Shown: positions 1 through 9,190, counted from the first letter of the stretch. The stretch is 64,000 nt of DNA from Bradyrhizobium paxllaeri (GCF_001693515.2 NZ_CP042968.1:6138001-6202000); one strand, 5' to 3'. Numbers and translations are program-made. The notes: generated by a model not told the origin, from the letters alone.

Positions 1-939
1 GGAAGCCTGTCCGGCAAAATCGATCGCGCCGTGTTCGATGCCATTCCGCGAAGCACGGGGTTGAACGGCCTCTCGGCCGGGCTGCTCTACAAGGGATTGC
101 GCGATGCCGGACCGCAGGTGTGGGCCGGCTGCAACGACTGGCTCTATTCCGCTGAGGAATTGCGCGTCGATCGTCGCGATGCCGAACATATGGCGGCGCG
201 CCTTCGCTTGTTGCCACGCCTGGTGCAGGCGTTTGCCGAGCGCAAGATTCTGCTCGTCGTCGTTCCCGTCCCGGACAAGGCCGAACAGGTCGAAGAGCAG
301 CTCTGCGGAATTTCCGCCGACGCATCACGCGTTCGCGCGAATGCGTGGGCGCGGGCGGCGGGCGCCACGAAACTTCATCAGGTCAATTTGCGGGATCAGT
401 GGCCCCGGCCCGGCTATTGGCGCACCGACACGCACTGGGACAGCACTGGCGCACAGTTCGCCGCCGAAGCTGTCGCCGAACTTGTCAACGGCGCAATGGG
501 TGCGGGAACCGAACGCGTCAGCCTGACACGCGGCGTCAGGCATGAACGTCCCGGTGATCTTGCGCGCCTGGCAGGATTGCAGGATGCGCCAAAGTGGCTG
601 GCGCCGGCTGCGGAATATACCGAGGATGCGCGGGCTACCATCCAGCGGTCCGGCGGACTGCTGGACGACGCGACGGCACCGTCAGTCCTGCTCGCCGGCT
701 CGTCATTTTCACAAAACTCCGGTTTCATTGAATACCTACAGATGGCGCTTGCGCGCGAGGTCGCGCAGGTCAGCGAGGCCGGTGGCGGCTTTGCGGGCGC
801 CCTTCTCAAACTGCTGCAACAGAAGCCGGATAGGTTGGCGGGCGCGAAGGTTGTGATATGGGAGTGGCCGATGCGATCGTTGGTGGCGCCGCTGAGCGAT
901 CCCGAGCGGCAGATGCTGCGACAAATCGAAGGTCATTGA
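1..939 (+). CDS. AlgJ/AlgX-like polysaccharide O-acetylation protein (5' end outside window)
   Basis: The frame is open to the left edge, so the gene starts outside the window and the GTG at 31 is probably an internal codon. The protein has the marks of the SGNH-hydrolase-like AlgJ/AlgX/WcaF-type proteins: a DWLYSAEELR block near the start, a DTHWDSTGA block carrying the Asp-x-His pair, and a late GSSFS block carrying the expected catalytic serine. Family members sit in the periplasm and attach acetyl groups to exported polysaccharide, normally with an MBOAT membrane acyltransferase, which may lie just upstream. The next gene, 2 bases downstream, is a divergent second member of the same family. 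The family call is solid. The acceptor polymer is inferred from the EPS genes nearby. Confidence 0.8.
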   Translation, partial: GSLSGKIDRAVFDAIPRSTGLNGLSAGLLYKGLRDAGPQVWAGCNDWLYSAEELRVDRRDAEHMAARLRLLPRLVQAFAERKILLVVVPVPDKAEQVEEQLCGISADASRVRANAWARAAGATKLHQVNLRDQWPRPGYWRTDTHWDSTGAQFAAEAVAELVNGAMGAGTERVSLTRGVRHERPGDLARLAGLQDAPKWLAPAAEYTEDARATIQRSGGLLDDATAPSVLLAGSSFSQNSGFIEYLQMALAREVAQVSEAGGGFAGALLKLLQQKPDRLAGAKVVIWEWPMRSLVAPLSDPERQMLRQIEGH

Positions 940-941
940 TC

Positions 942-1907
942 GTGCGCCGGTCCCTTGCAAATCTGATTGCGACGACAGCCGTGTTCTTCGCGACAACGAC
1001 AGTTTCAGTGGCGCGCGATGCCGTGCTCGAAGGCAAGCAGAACTGGCTGTTTGCCGGATGGGAGAGCCTCACGACCACAAAACCCGCCGCAGAAAAATCA
1101 TCGATCGGCCTGATCGCCGACGCGAGCCGCCAGTTTGCGAAAAGGAACATCAAGCTGATCGTTCTGATCGTGCCGCTGAAGCCGCGATACTATGAATCGC
1201 TGTTGCCCGACGGTGCCGCGATGTCGGACGACATCCGCAAGCGCTATGACACGCTGTTGACCGAGCTCCGCGCCGGCGGCGTTGCCGCGATCGACGTCAG
1301 GGACGCGTTCAAGAGCGTGGTCGCCGGCAAGCAGGAAGTGTTCTACCGCGCCGACTTCCACTGGACGACATTTGCCGCGGAGGCGAGCGCCGACCAGGTG
1401 GCGGCGCTGATCCTCTCATCGAGTCCGCTGCCGGGAAAAACCGGAACCGGAATGAAACTCGGTGAGTGGATCAATGATCGCCATCTCGGCGACCTCGCCG
1501 CCAACTTCCTGTCGCCGGAGCGGAAGCGCGAGATCGGTCCGGAGGCCTACGTCATCCGCCAGGCCCCCAAGGCTGCCGCGGGATTGCTGGACAGCGATCC
1601 GGCACCGGTGGCGGTGGTCGGGAACAGCTTTGTACAGCCCTATTTCGGATTTTCTCAGCGGCTGTCGAACAAGATCGACCGGCCCGTCTCGCTCAAGTGG
1701 AACCCTGGCGACATCGGCCCGTGGGCCACCTTGCTGCAGTGCATTAAATCATCGGAATTCACGGGACATCCACCCCAATTCGTGGTCTGGCAATTTAATG
1801 AGGCCCAGCTTCAAAATGGACCTGACGCGGTCGGGGAATGGGCTGCTCAAAGCATTATCAGTCCTGCCGACTGGACCGCGCGTCTGCAGGACGCGCTGCG
1901 CAACTAG
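942..1907 (+). CDS. AlgJ/AlgX-like polysaccharide O-acetylation protein
   Basis: I chose the GTG at 942 (321 aa) because it begins right after the previous stop and opens directly into a signal peptide (about residues 1-25, hydrophobic core ending SVA). Upstream in-frame starts lie inside the previous gene. Conserved blocks are NWLF at about 34, YRADFHW (Asp138, His140) and VGNSF (Ser229), which form the expected Ser-His-Asp set of SGNH-like O-acetyltransferases of the AlgJ/AlgX type. It probably acts in the periplasm on the EPS of this locus. Pairs of AlgJ-like proteins usually serve one MBOAT partner. The two copies here are clearly diverged, so they may have different acceptors. Substrate is inferred. 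Confidence 0.8.
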   Translation: MRRSLANLIATTAVFFATTTVSVARDAVLEGKQNWLFAGWESLTTTKPAAEKSSIGLIADASRQFAKRNIKLIVLIVPLKPRYYESLLPDGAAMSDDIRKRYDTLLTELRAGGVAAIDVRDAFKSVVAGKQEVFYRADFHWTTFAAEASADQVAALILSSSPLPGKTGTGMKLGEWINDRHLGDLAANFLSPERKREIGPEAYVIRQAPKAAAGLLDSDPAPVAVVGNSFVQPYFGFSQRLSNKIDRPVSLKWNPGDIGPWATLLQCIKSSEFTGHPPQFVVWQFNEAQLQNGPDAVGEWAAQSIISPADWTARLQDALRN

Positions 1908-2099
1908 GACAATTGGTTAACTCGGGAAGCGCGCCCGTCAGGCCGCAGCAAAAACATCACAGCCCCCAAAAAAGTGAGAAAAATGAATAACATCAAGGCC
2001 TGCCGCGCCGCCAAACAGCCGTTTCTCAGTTCCGCTGAATCACCGCCTCGGCTACAGTTCGGCGGTAAAATTTAACTGGATTGGCATAGCACTGGTTGC

Positions 2100-4703
2100 A
2101 TGGGGAATTGGGGCGGGAAATACCTGAACCGGACGGCATTTCGGGCGGCGCTGGGGGCGCTTTTGCTCGTGGCTGTGCTGTGCTCCGGCGCCGTCGCCCA
2201 GGTCGCGGATACTGGGCCCCCCTTGGAGGGCGAGGCCTATACGGCAACGGAAACCGCCTACAAGGCGTTCGGCCAGGGCGACTACAAGGCGTCCGCGGCA
2301 AGCGCCGCAGAGGCTGTGGCGCTCCGTCCTGACCTCCTTCGCTTGCACCTGCTCCTGATCGATTCACTGGTTGCCGCGGGCGATCTCACCCAGGCCGAGC
2401 AGGCAACCAAGGCCGCCTCCGCGGCGTTTGCCGGCAATCAGGAGCTCGAGGGGCGCCAGGCGAATATTCGGCAGCGCCTCGCCCAGCGGCCGGCCAGCGA
2501 GGGCTACAAGGCGTTTGAACGGGGCGACGCCAAGGCGGCGGTCCGGGCGGCTCGCAGCGCAGTCGAATACGCGCCCGACTCGATGTCCTACCGCCTGCTG
2601 TTGCTGAGCGCTCAGCTCGCGGACGGCAATTTCAATGACGCGGTCGCGACGGCGACCGGCGCAAACAAGCTCGACCCCGGTAACTATGTGCCGCTGGTCT
2701 GGCGCGGCTACCTCTACCAGAAGCTGGGGAACCGGGCGCAGGCGGTTAGCGATTTCAATGCGGCGCTGGCCACACCCAACCTGACCGACATCGAGAAGAA
2801 GAACATCCGCCTGATCGCAGCCGACGCGGCGCTCGCCAACGGCGATTTTCGCACCGCCCGGGAATTGCTGGCGGACTATTCTAAGACCGATCCTGCGGTC
2901 GTAACGCGTCTGGGCGACGCGGATGCTGCGGCCGAGAAAAAGGCGACGTTGAAGGGCGACGGCAAGCTGATGCCCATGCCGGTCCAGACCTGTCGCGATA
3001 CGCCGTATGGCTCGGTGTGCAGCCTGGAGGCGCCCGCGGTCCAGAGCGTTGCCACGCCGATCATTCCCGTCGACAAAACCGCCGAGAGTTTTGAGGCCGC
3101 AGGCAAGGCCTATCAGGCCAGCCGGGCCAAGAACTATTCGCTCGCCATCGAAGAAGCCAGGAAGGCCGTCGAGGCCAGTCCGGAGACGGTCGCCAATCAT
3201 CTCCTGCTGGTGAACCTAATGATCAGCGCAGGCCGGCCGGCCGACGCGGAAGTCGCTGCCAGCCGGGCCATTGCGCGGGGCCACGGCACCGCCGAAATCT
3301 ACGCCCAGCGCGGCTATGCCCGTAACCTGCAGCATAATCGGCGTGGCGCAATGGCCGATTGGGAAACCGCGCTGCAACGCGGGCTGCCGCCGGACCAGGC
3401 CCGGAACGTCCGGCTGTCGCTGGCGGATGCCGCCCTCGCCGCCAAGGATCCGCAGCGTGCGCTACGCGCCCTTCAAAGGCTGCCGGTCAGCTACGACACC
3501 GCGATCCGCCGCGCCTATGCCTTGCAGGCGCTCGATCGGAAGGAAGAGTCCATCGCCGAGTTCCGGACCGCCGAGCGACTTGGCCCGACGACGGTCCAAC
3601 GCGACGCAGCCTTGCGCGCCCAGATCAACACGCTCCTGGAACTGAAGCGCAAACCCGAGGCGCGCGCGATCTTCGATGAAGCCATCGCGCGTGGCCGGCT
3701 GAGCACGATGCGGGACGCCGATCTCGCCTATCTCGCGGTCGCCGTCGGCAACGACGAGGTCGCCCTGAGCCGCTTCGATCGCGCGCACGACCGCGGGCAG
3801 CTTCCGCCACGGGCAACGATCGATGCCGGCTATACGGCCATGCGTCAGTTCCAGAATCCGAAAGCGATCGCCTATCTGATGGAGGGGGTCGACGCCAAGG
3901 TCGACGGTCGCATCAACATCGACGATCAGAAACTGTTCGAGACCCGCCGCACGATCTCGGATCTGTCGCGCGTGTGGGGGATCAACAGCTCGATTACGTA
4001 CGGCAAGGTCGGGTCGGCGCCGAACCCGTTCCTGATCGTGAACAATCCCGCAAGCACCTACACGTCTCAGCTCGGTACCGAGTTCTATTATCGCCCTCCG
4101 GAGTTCGGCAACCGGAACGGTGCGCTGTTCGACGTGTTCGTCCGGCTTTTCGAAACGCTGTACGATCAGGCCGGCGGCCCCACGGGATTGCGGACCACGC
4201 AAGGCATGGTCGGCGCGCGCTGGAAGCCGTTCTCCGACCACAACCTCGTTCTAGAAGTGGACAAGCTGATCGCGCTCGGCGATGCTGCGCGCAACGATAC
4301 GCTATTGCGGGCAGCCTATTCCTACACGGTCGGCACCGATCTCAGGGCGATCGATACCCACTGGCCGACCTGGTACGTCTACGCCGAGGTCGACAAATTC
4401 CTTGAGAAGAGCCAGCTTGTCGGCATCGCCGAAGGACGCTTCGGACACAGCTTCCGCCTCGATCCCATCAGCCGCAATCTGGTGTTCTTCCCGCATGCCG
4501 TGCTGGCCGCGAGCTACGACGACTCCTTCGCCAACCACGAAGCCTATTCGGTCGGCGCCGGCGGCTCGCTGCGCTACTGGTTCGGCGAAACCAAGTATCT
4601 CGCACCTCCTTCTTATTGGGAGCTGACGCTGCAGTATCGCTTCCGCATTGCCGGCGACAAGCGGGCGGAAGGCATCTTCGCGCAGACGTCGATCAATTAT
4701 TGA
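2100..4703 (+). CDS. TPR protein with NfrA-like outer-membrane C-terminal domain
   Basis: 867 aa. A signal peptide occupies about residues 8-34 (hydrophobic stretch ending AVAQ). Residues about 40-620 are tetratricopeptide-like helices with repeated AYKAFGQGDY / AYQASRAKNY type motifs. The last ~230 residues resemble the C-terminal domain of bacteriophage N4 adsorption protein A (NfrA). That part has alternating aromatic strands, a WKPFSDHNLVLEVDK block, and ends LQYRFRI...TSINY, as expected for a beta-barrel. NfrA- and PgaA-like TPR-barrel proteins pass polysaccharides across the outer membrane. Placement after two O-acetylation proteins suggests a role in modifying or exporting EPS. No strong ribosome site precedes the ATG, so the exact start is uncertain. 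Confidence 0.75.
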   Translation: MGNWGGKYLNRTAFRAALGALLLVAVLCSGAVAQVADTGPPLEGEAYTATETAYKAFGQGDYKASAASAAEAVALRPDLLRLHLLLIDSLVAAGDLTQAEQATKAASAAFAGNQELEGRQANIRQRLAQRPASEGYKAFERGDAKAAVRAARSAVEYAPDSMSYRLLLLSAQLADGNFNDAVATATGANKLDPGNYVPLVWRGYLYQKLGNRAQAVSDFNAALATPNLTDIEKKNIRLIAADAALANGDFRTARELLADYSKTDPAVVTRLGDADAAAEKKATLKGDGKLMPMPVQTCRDTPYGSVCSLEAPAVQSVATPIIPVDKTAESFEAAGKAYQASRAKNYSLAIEEARKAVEASPETVANHLLLVNLMISAGRPADAEVAASRAIARGHGTAEIYAQRGYARNLQHNRRGAMADWETALQRGLPPDQARNVRLSLADAALAAKDPQRALRALQRLPVSYDTAIRRAYALQALDRKEESIAEFRTAERLGPTTVQRDAALRAQINTLLELKRKPEARAIFDEAIARGRLSTMRDADLAYLAVAVGNDEVALSRFDRAHDRGQLPPRATIDAGYTAMRQFQNPKAIAYLMEGVDAKVDGRINIDDQKLFETRRTISDLSRVWGINSSITYGKVGSAPNPFLIVNNPASTYTSQLGTEFYYRPPEFGNRNGALFDVFVRLFETLYDQAGGPTGLRTTQGMVGARWKPFSDHNLVLEVDKLIALGDAARNDTLLRAAYSYTVGTDLRAIDTHWPTWYVYAEVDKFLEKSQLVGIAEGRFGHSFRLDPISRNLVFFPHAVLAASYDDSFANHEAYSVGAGGSLRYWFGETKYLAPPSYWELTLQYRFRIAGDKRAEGIFAQTSINY

Positions 4704-4836
4704 GCGGCGAGCCCGCTCGGCATTTCTGAGCATCGATCAGGCATCAGTCGGCTGCTGTGGGTACGGCGTGCGCGAGTCCGAGCGCAACTATCGAAGATCA
4801 ATTACTCGCGGGGCTTCCGCACCTTCCTCTAAGCAT

Positions 4837-4868
4837 AAAAAACGAGAGCCGCCTTGCGGCGGCTCTCG
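4837..4868 (-). terminator. Rho-independent terminator of the PEP-CTERM gene
   Basis: An 11-bp perfect stem (4843-4853 with 4858-4868) with a TTGC loop is followed, read on the minus strand, by a run of six T (4837-4842). It lies 25 bases after the stop of the minus-strand PEP-CTERM gene. Confidence 0.85.
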
Positions 4869-4892
4869 GCACTGAAAGAAGACTTGCGGACG

Positions 4893-5873
4893 TTAGGCCA
4901 TCGCCAAAGCAGGCTTCGTCTTGCGGCGATAAGCCATGAAGCCGAGACCGGCAAAACCGGCAATCATCATGACCCAGGTCGACGGCTCGGGAACGGCGGC
5001 CGTCAGGAACTGCACTTCGCTGAGCATGATCCAAGGCTGCAGGCCCGAGTTGGGCTTCAACTCCCCGGTTTGGCCAAGCGCAGCTTCCTTGCGGAAACCG
5101 CTGCTGTAGATGCCCTCGTCCGGATCGCAGAAGGTCACGCAGTTCGACGAGTTGTAGGGATCAGCGGGATTATATCCCTTCACGTGGTCGTTGTAGTAAT
5201 TGATGCCATCCTGCTGCAACACCCCGCGATTGAGCGTCAAGCCAAACTGCGAACTGGACGAAATCAAGCCGAACCCGCTGAGGGTGATCAGCGCCGTGTC
5301 GTCATTGATCGACGCCAACGAAAACGTCACGCCGGTCGGAACACCATTGATCGTGAGCTCCACGCTGGCCGGCGCGGCCACGAGGCCATTGGCATTGCCG
5401 AGAATCGGGTTGTAGGCAGCGACATAAAGCGAAATCGAACTGACAGTCTGGCCCGCGGCGAGATTGAAGATGATGTTCGGGTCCTGGTACTTCCAGCCGA
5501 CATACTGGGAGGCGCCGGTATACATCAAATTCGATACGTTGCCCGTGGGGCTGCTCACCGCCGAGTAGCCGAGTGTCGCGATCGTGCCGTCCGTCAGCTT
5601 TCCGGTGCCTCCGCTGAGCCAGGCTTCTTTCGGCGCTGCATTGTTGGGAACGAGTTGGTTCGATCCGTTCTGGCTGGCGTTTGCAGTCGGCGATCCCTCG
5701 CCCGTCTTCGTATAGGTCCAATCGAAATAGTTCTGATTGCCGGTCGGCGTAGTGAATTGCGTGGCGCCGTTGCCGTTGTTCATCTCATAACTGGTGACAG
5801 TGACGAGGCCGGCCGACGCAGCCGTAGAACCCAGCAAGATTGTCGAGAGAGCAATGAGCAAACGAGACCGCAT
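4893..5873 (-). CDS. PEP-CTERM sorting domain protein
   Basis: 326 aa from the ATG at 5873, which has a good ribosome site (TGAGGAA about 7 bases upstream); an alternative start 19 codons upstream adds no signal-like sequence. It has a signal peptide at residues 1-22 (ends ASA). The middle is Ser/Thr/Gly/Asn-rich, as in secreted beta-rich proteins. The C-terminal sorting signal starts VPEPSTW, continues as a short hydrophobic helix and ends AYRRK. PEP-CTERM proteins are exported by Sec and cleaved by an exosortase in the inner membrane; an exosortase is encoded at 12.9-13.8 kb. The middle domain is not recognised. Followed by a strong terminator, so it is monocistronic. Confidence 0.9.
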   Translation of the reverse strand: MRSRLLIALSTILLGSTAASAGLVTVTSYEMNNGNGATQFTTPTGNQNYFDWTYTKTGEGSPTANASQNGSNQLVPNNAAPKEAWLSGGTGKLTDGTIATLGYSAVSSPTGNVSNLMYTGASQYVGWKYQDPNIIFNLAAGQTVSSISLYVAAYNPILGNANGLVAAPASVELTINGVPTGVTFSLASINDDTALITLSGFGLISSSSQFGLTLNRGVLQQDGINYYNDHVKGYNPADPYNSSNCVTFCDPDEGIYSSGFRKEAALGQTGELKPNSGLQPWIMLSEVQFLTAAVPEPSTWVMMIAGFAGLGFMAYRRKTKPALAMA

Positions 5874-6242
5874 ATTAAATTCCTCAAGAGGCGCACAAAT
5901 AAATCGAACACCGTCGTTTATTGTTACCAAGTTATTACCATGGAGCTTACCCGGTGCAAAGCTGCATCTTCCGGCGCAACGTTTATCGTTAACAGGCTGA
6001 ACGCGCAGGTTGTTGCGAAAGGATCGTCCATGCGCGCATCGGTTGATTTAGGCCTTCAATAAACGCGGTTTTGCTCAGTTTTGCTGACCTCCCGCACCAG
6101 ATAGTGTTCCAAAATGGCACCGAGGTTCAAATCCTCAAAAAAGCCGTGATAACCATCGGCAATATCGCCCTCAATTAACTGATTCTGATTTAATGTTCGG
6201 CTTTAGATCGCGACGGGGTCGAGGCTGATTCGCCGCGACGGG
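5874..6242. other. Intergenic region, no gene seen
   Basis: About 370 bases between the PEP-CTERM gene start and the stop of the next minus-strand gene. It should contain the PEP-CTERM promoter, but I could not pick a credible -35/-10 pair. Near 6120-6137 a short GAGG-TTCAAAT-CCTC hairpin imitates a tRNA T-arm; no tRNA cloverleaf can be built around it. Confidence 0.5.
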
Positions 6243-6557
6243 CTAGTTCGCACGTCGGCCGTCCGATCGGTACTTTGCAGTTGGATTACCCGGCTGGTTT
6301 GCCGGCAGAGCCGGATCTGGCACCCTGGCGAACTCGTTTGTCACACCATCCGCCGCCGGCCCGCGAAAAACAAAAAAGCGCCGGTCCGTGACCACGATGT
6401 CGCCCTTCTGAAGCAGGGTATCATTCATGGCCATATCCGAGGCGATCCGCGCGGCCTCCGCGGCAGAGGGTGGCGGCCGCCTAATGCGACCGCTCTCCTG
6501 TCCATGCGCCGCTGCGCTCAGCATCAAGGCGGCCTGGACGACAAAGGCTTTCCACAT
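6243..6557 (-). CDS. Small secreted hypothetical protein
   Basis: 104 aa from the ATG at 6557, chosen because it gives a clean signal peptide (WKAFVVQAALMLSAAAHGQ). The frame upstream adds 25 residues that do not look exported. The mature part has a Pro/Ala-rich segment, then MNDTLLQKGDIVVTDRRFFVF, which reads like a short beta-structured domain, and a Pro/Asn-rich tail. I have the impression that similar short periplasmic proteins occur in Bradyrhizobium relatives, but I know no function. No partner gene is adjacent. Confidence 0.6.
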   Translation of the reverse strand: MWKAFVVQAALMLSAAAHGQESGRIRRPPPSAAEAARIASDMAMNDTLLQKGDIVVTDRRFFVFRGPAADGVTNEFARVPDPALPANQPGNPTAKYRSDGRRAN

Positions 6558-6776
6558 GGCTTTCTGACACACAGAAGCGGATGGCCTAATCCTACAATAA
6601 AAGCCTCCTGACCGGCGGCTCGAAACGTACAATCGGCGGCGCCTTATGAGCGCCCGGCAGAGGAAATATCAGCTGTTCAGCCTGATCGAATCCCGTCGAC
6701 CCAACAAGCCCCCTCCAAGGCGATTAGCGAACTGGAGTTGGCGGGCAATGCGGAAAATTAGAGAAGCTGGGAAGTC

Positions 6777-7016
6777 TCAAACGTTCGCTCGAATCTTGGC
6801 CATCCCCGAGCACACCGTGGCGGCGAACCTGTTTTCCGGTGTCGTTTTCAGCTCGCTGCCCAGTTGGCTATCGTCCCGCTCCGATTGACCGCGCAATGCC
6901 CTTTCGAGCTTCAGCCAATCGCTCTCCTTGATTTCGGTCGATTCATTCAGCGCGGCAAGCAACGCGCTTGTCAGTCTATCCGACACGGCCACAGTCCCCT
7001 GCTCCATTGACACCAT
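6777..7016 (-). CDS. Possible small hypothetical protein
   Basis: 79 aa from the ATG at 7016, which follows a GGAG five bases upstream; the frame is open a little further. The centre (SDRLTSALLAALNESTEIK, then SDWLKLERALRG) is an amphipathic, charged helical sequence unlike random translation of high-GC DNA, which supports it modestly. No family is recognised. A competing plus-strand frame over 6646-6888 is less protein-like. Confidence 0.3.
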   Translation of the reverse strand: MVSMEQGTVAVSDRLTSALLAALNESTEIKESDWLKLERALRGQSERDDSQLGSELKTTPENRFAATVCSGMAKIRANV

Positions 7017-7380
7017 CCCGGCTCCCACGCCGGAAGAATGATGTCGCAACCACTCAAGCCGCTAATCGAACTCAATGCTGTCTGAGCTAGAAATCCCAAC
7101 TACGGGACGATTCGCAAGCGTGCCGCCGAATTCGCCTGCTTTTTTCCAACTCTAGATGAACGGCTATTGAGCCCGTTTGATAGCCCACAAGGGGCGCGGT
7201 GGATATGAACGGTTGTCTGGGCTTGGCCGATTCTTCCGCGCCGCGGCAGGAATGCAACAGCGCAATATCGCCTGAGAAAATTCGACGGAAGCAGGGATAT
7301 CCCGGACGATAGGTCAACCGCTGGGCAACCATCGTCCGGCTTGGGAGTACGTTTAGTGCGCACGGCACAAGGCGGACTGC
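7017..7380. other. Intergenic region, no convincing gene
   Basis: About 360 bases. Minus-strand frames are open here but rich in Arg/Ser/Cys with no domain, and look accidental. No repeat or hairpin stands out. Confidence 0.4.
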
Positions 7381-7497
7381 CTAAACCCCCAAGAGCCATT
7401 CCACGCCGGTGAATATCGCCCACAGCCAACCAACCATGGCGATCCCGATTGCTGCCAGATAGAGCGGCGGCGTCAGTCCTTGACGCAACTTGATCAT
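7381..7497 (-). CDS. 38-aa single-span membrane protein, second gene of a micro-operon
   Basis: Too short for normal gene calling. The ATG at 7497 overlaps the stop of the preceding gene as ATGA, a classic translational-coupling arrangement. The protein starts MIKLRQGLTPP (positive N-terminus) and continues into one hydrophobic helix containing YLAAIGIAMVGWLWAIF, ending near VEWLLGV. A paralogue with the same YLxAIxxAMxGWxW core is found at 50234-50341, also directly behind a small basic protein. Conservation of both sequence and gene order argues that this is real. Topology is probably N-in with the C-terminus outside. Function unknown. Confidence 0.7.
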   Translation of the reverse strand: MIKLRQGLTPPLYLAAIGIAMVGWLWAIFTGVEWLLGV

Positions 7498-7652
7498 TGT
7501 GAACTTCGCAAAGCTTCAGCCTCGGACAGACGTTCGCGAAGGCGTCGTAATTCGAGATATCGTTCCGCAATGGTCTCGGCCGGCTGCTTTTTCGAGGCCT
7601 TCCGCGGCTTCTTTGGTTTTGGCAAAATGGTCGTGCGACTGTGCGCTTTCAT
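7494..7652 (-). CDS. 52-aa basic helical protein, first gene of a micro-operon
   Basis: The ATG at 7652 has a strong ribosome site (AGGAGG at 7662-7669), so it is preferred over a start 12 codons upstream. The N-terminal half is Lys/Pro-rich and basic (LPKPKKPRKASKKQ). The C-terminal half is one predicted amphipathic helix, AERYLELRRLRERLSEAEAL. The stop overlaps the start of the 38-aa membrane protein (ATGA). The 54-aa protein at 50065-50229 shares the pattern of a basic start followed by RYxExxRLR and is likewise followed by a tiny membrane protein. Possibly a cytosolic or nucleic-acid-binding partner tethered by the membrane peptide, but that is speculation. Confidence 0.7.
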   Translation of the reverse strand: MKAHSRTTILPKPKKPRKASKKQPAETIAERYLELRRLRERLSEAEALRSSQ

Positions 7653-7821
7653 GTGTGCCCCCTCCTCCTGCCTGAGAAACTCAGGCAAACGGCATGCCAG
7701 TTAAAATCGGTGATGCGACCGGGCTCCGTTTAATCTTTGTCGGCGCGTTCTTATGGGAGTTCGATAACGGTTGCGTGACCCATTTGGGGGACGTCGCGGA
7801 AAAAAACCGCGGGGCAAATGG

Positions 7822-9009
7822 CTAGTTAGGCGTTGATCGGTCGGTCCGTATCCAGTGGGACGCCGTGCCGCCTAACAACATCCGGCTATAGAACCCGATC
7901 TTTCTAAATGCAAAAGAACCAAACGATAATACTTCGTGCGCCGGAAAAACCTCGCGCCCGAATTTAAACCAGGCCAAAAGAGCACATAGGATAAATCCAG
8001 CGAGATTGCCGCCCGCGATCAGCGTCGGCAACCACGGGCCTCCAAGCAATGTGACCAATGAAGTCAGGCCCACCATGCCGACGATCATCAGCACAAGGAG
8101 AGAGAGCGGCGGCACCAAAAGGTCGAGCGCCAGCACAAGAACATTGGCGTCGCCGCGCTTCAAGCCGGCAGCCAGAAGCTGCGGAACGAATCTTCCGATC
8201 ATAGCGAGATGACCCTGCACCCAGCGTTGACGCTGGCTCTCAGTGCCCTTGGCGCTGGTCGGAAATGTGCTGGTAACTTTCACGAACGGGAAGAAATACG
8301 GAGCCTTGCCCGCTTGCGCGAGATCGAGCCCCAGCTTCAAATCCTCAACCAGATGACCGCTGGCCAACGGCACGGAGTTGATCGCATTCCAGGGAAACAT
8401 CATTCCCGTTCCCATCAACTGAACGGGGCAATGAAGGTTTCTCAGTCCAAGGGGACGGATCCAGTTTCTGAGAATCCAGGCGAACTCCGCGAAGCTGTGA
8501 TTGATAGGTGAATTTTCAGCGCTTCGCATCATGAACAGCGCTTGTACCGGCCGCTGAACCTGCTGACAGACCCGCTTTAGCCCTTCGAGCAGGTCGGCCT
8601 GGAGCCGGCAATCGGCGTCGACGAAGAGAACAAAATCAGGTGGATCCTGGGCAAGATGGGCGATGCCCCACCCCATCGCGAATCCTTTGCCGATTCTTTC
8701 GCGGTCGTCGCGGACAACAACCTCCGCACCCGCTTCGGCCGCGACCGCTGCGGTGTCATCAGTGCAATTATCGGCAATGACGATCAGACGATCTCCAGCA
8801 CGAAGCTGGGATTTGATATCCTGCAACGTCGGAACGAGGCCCAGGCTCTCATTGTGCGCGGGAACAATGACTGCAACGCGCTTCTCGCTATTTAATTCCC
8901 GGACTTCGAAAAGCTCCAGCCTCGGCGCCTTGAGGGCCGCAATGACTTCAACCAGCAGGACCGCGACGGGAACGCTGAGCAATCCAGCCAGAGCGGCCAA
9001 GATCAACAT
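7822..9009 (-). CDS. Family 2 glycosyltransferase, membrane-anchored
   Basis: 395 aa; GTG at 9012 or ATG at 9009 are both possible. An N-terminal membrane helix is followed by a GT-A catalytic domain (about residues 45-270): VIVPAHNES, then DNCTDDTAAVAAEAGAEVV, the metal-binding VDADCR, and a late QRQRWVQGH motif of the QxxRW type seen in processive or membrane-bound GT2 enzymes. Two to three C-terminal membrane helices follow (about 290-370). Such enzymes add sugars to a lipid-linked or growing chain on the cytoplasmic face. It is divergently placed from the GT4 gene at 9191 with a shared 180-base intergenic region. Sugar specificity cannot be read. Confidence 0.85.
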   Translation of the reverse strand: MLILAALAGLLSVPVAVLLVEVIAALKAPRLELFEVRELNSEKRVAVIVPAHNESLGLVPTLQDIKSQLRAGDRLIVIADNCTDDTAAVAAEAGAEVVVRDDRERIGKGFAMGWGIAHLAQDPPDFVLFVDADCRLQADLLEGLKRVCQQVQRPVQALFMMRSAENSPINHSFAEFAWILRNWIRPLGLRNLHCPVQLMGTGMMFPWNAINSVPLASGHLVEDLKLGLDLAQAGKAPYFFPFVKVTSTFPTSAKGTESQRQRWVQGHLAMIGRFVPQLLAAGLKRGDANVLVLALDLLVPPLSLLVLMIVGMVGLTSLVTLLGGPWLPTLIAGGNLAGFILCALLAWFKFGREVFPAHEVLSFGSFAFRKIGFYSRMLLGGTASHWIRTDRSTPN

Positions 9010-9190
9010 CACAAAAACCGATCTCGAAACGTTTGACTTAACGCTTTGTCAGGCAAAAAAGAGAATATGGAAGCGGGATATAAATATCCTTTTTCCAGGT
9101 CGATTACTACTATATTTCCCAAATAGATAAATAGGCGAGTGGAACAAAAATGGGCACATTCCACGGGCCTATCTTGGGATAAAGTCAGGC

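Noticed and set aside
4854..6062. A 402-codon plus-strand frame opposite the PEP-CTERM gene
   Set aside because: It starts inside a terminator hairpin and reads as His/Arg-rich low-quality sequence; the minus frame has signal peptide and sorting signal.
6105..6150. A tRNA T-arm-like hairpin (GAGG-TTCAAAT-CCTC)
   Set aside because: No acceptor, D or anticodon arms can be paired around it.
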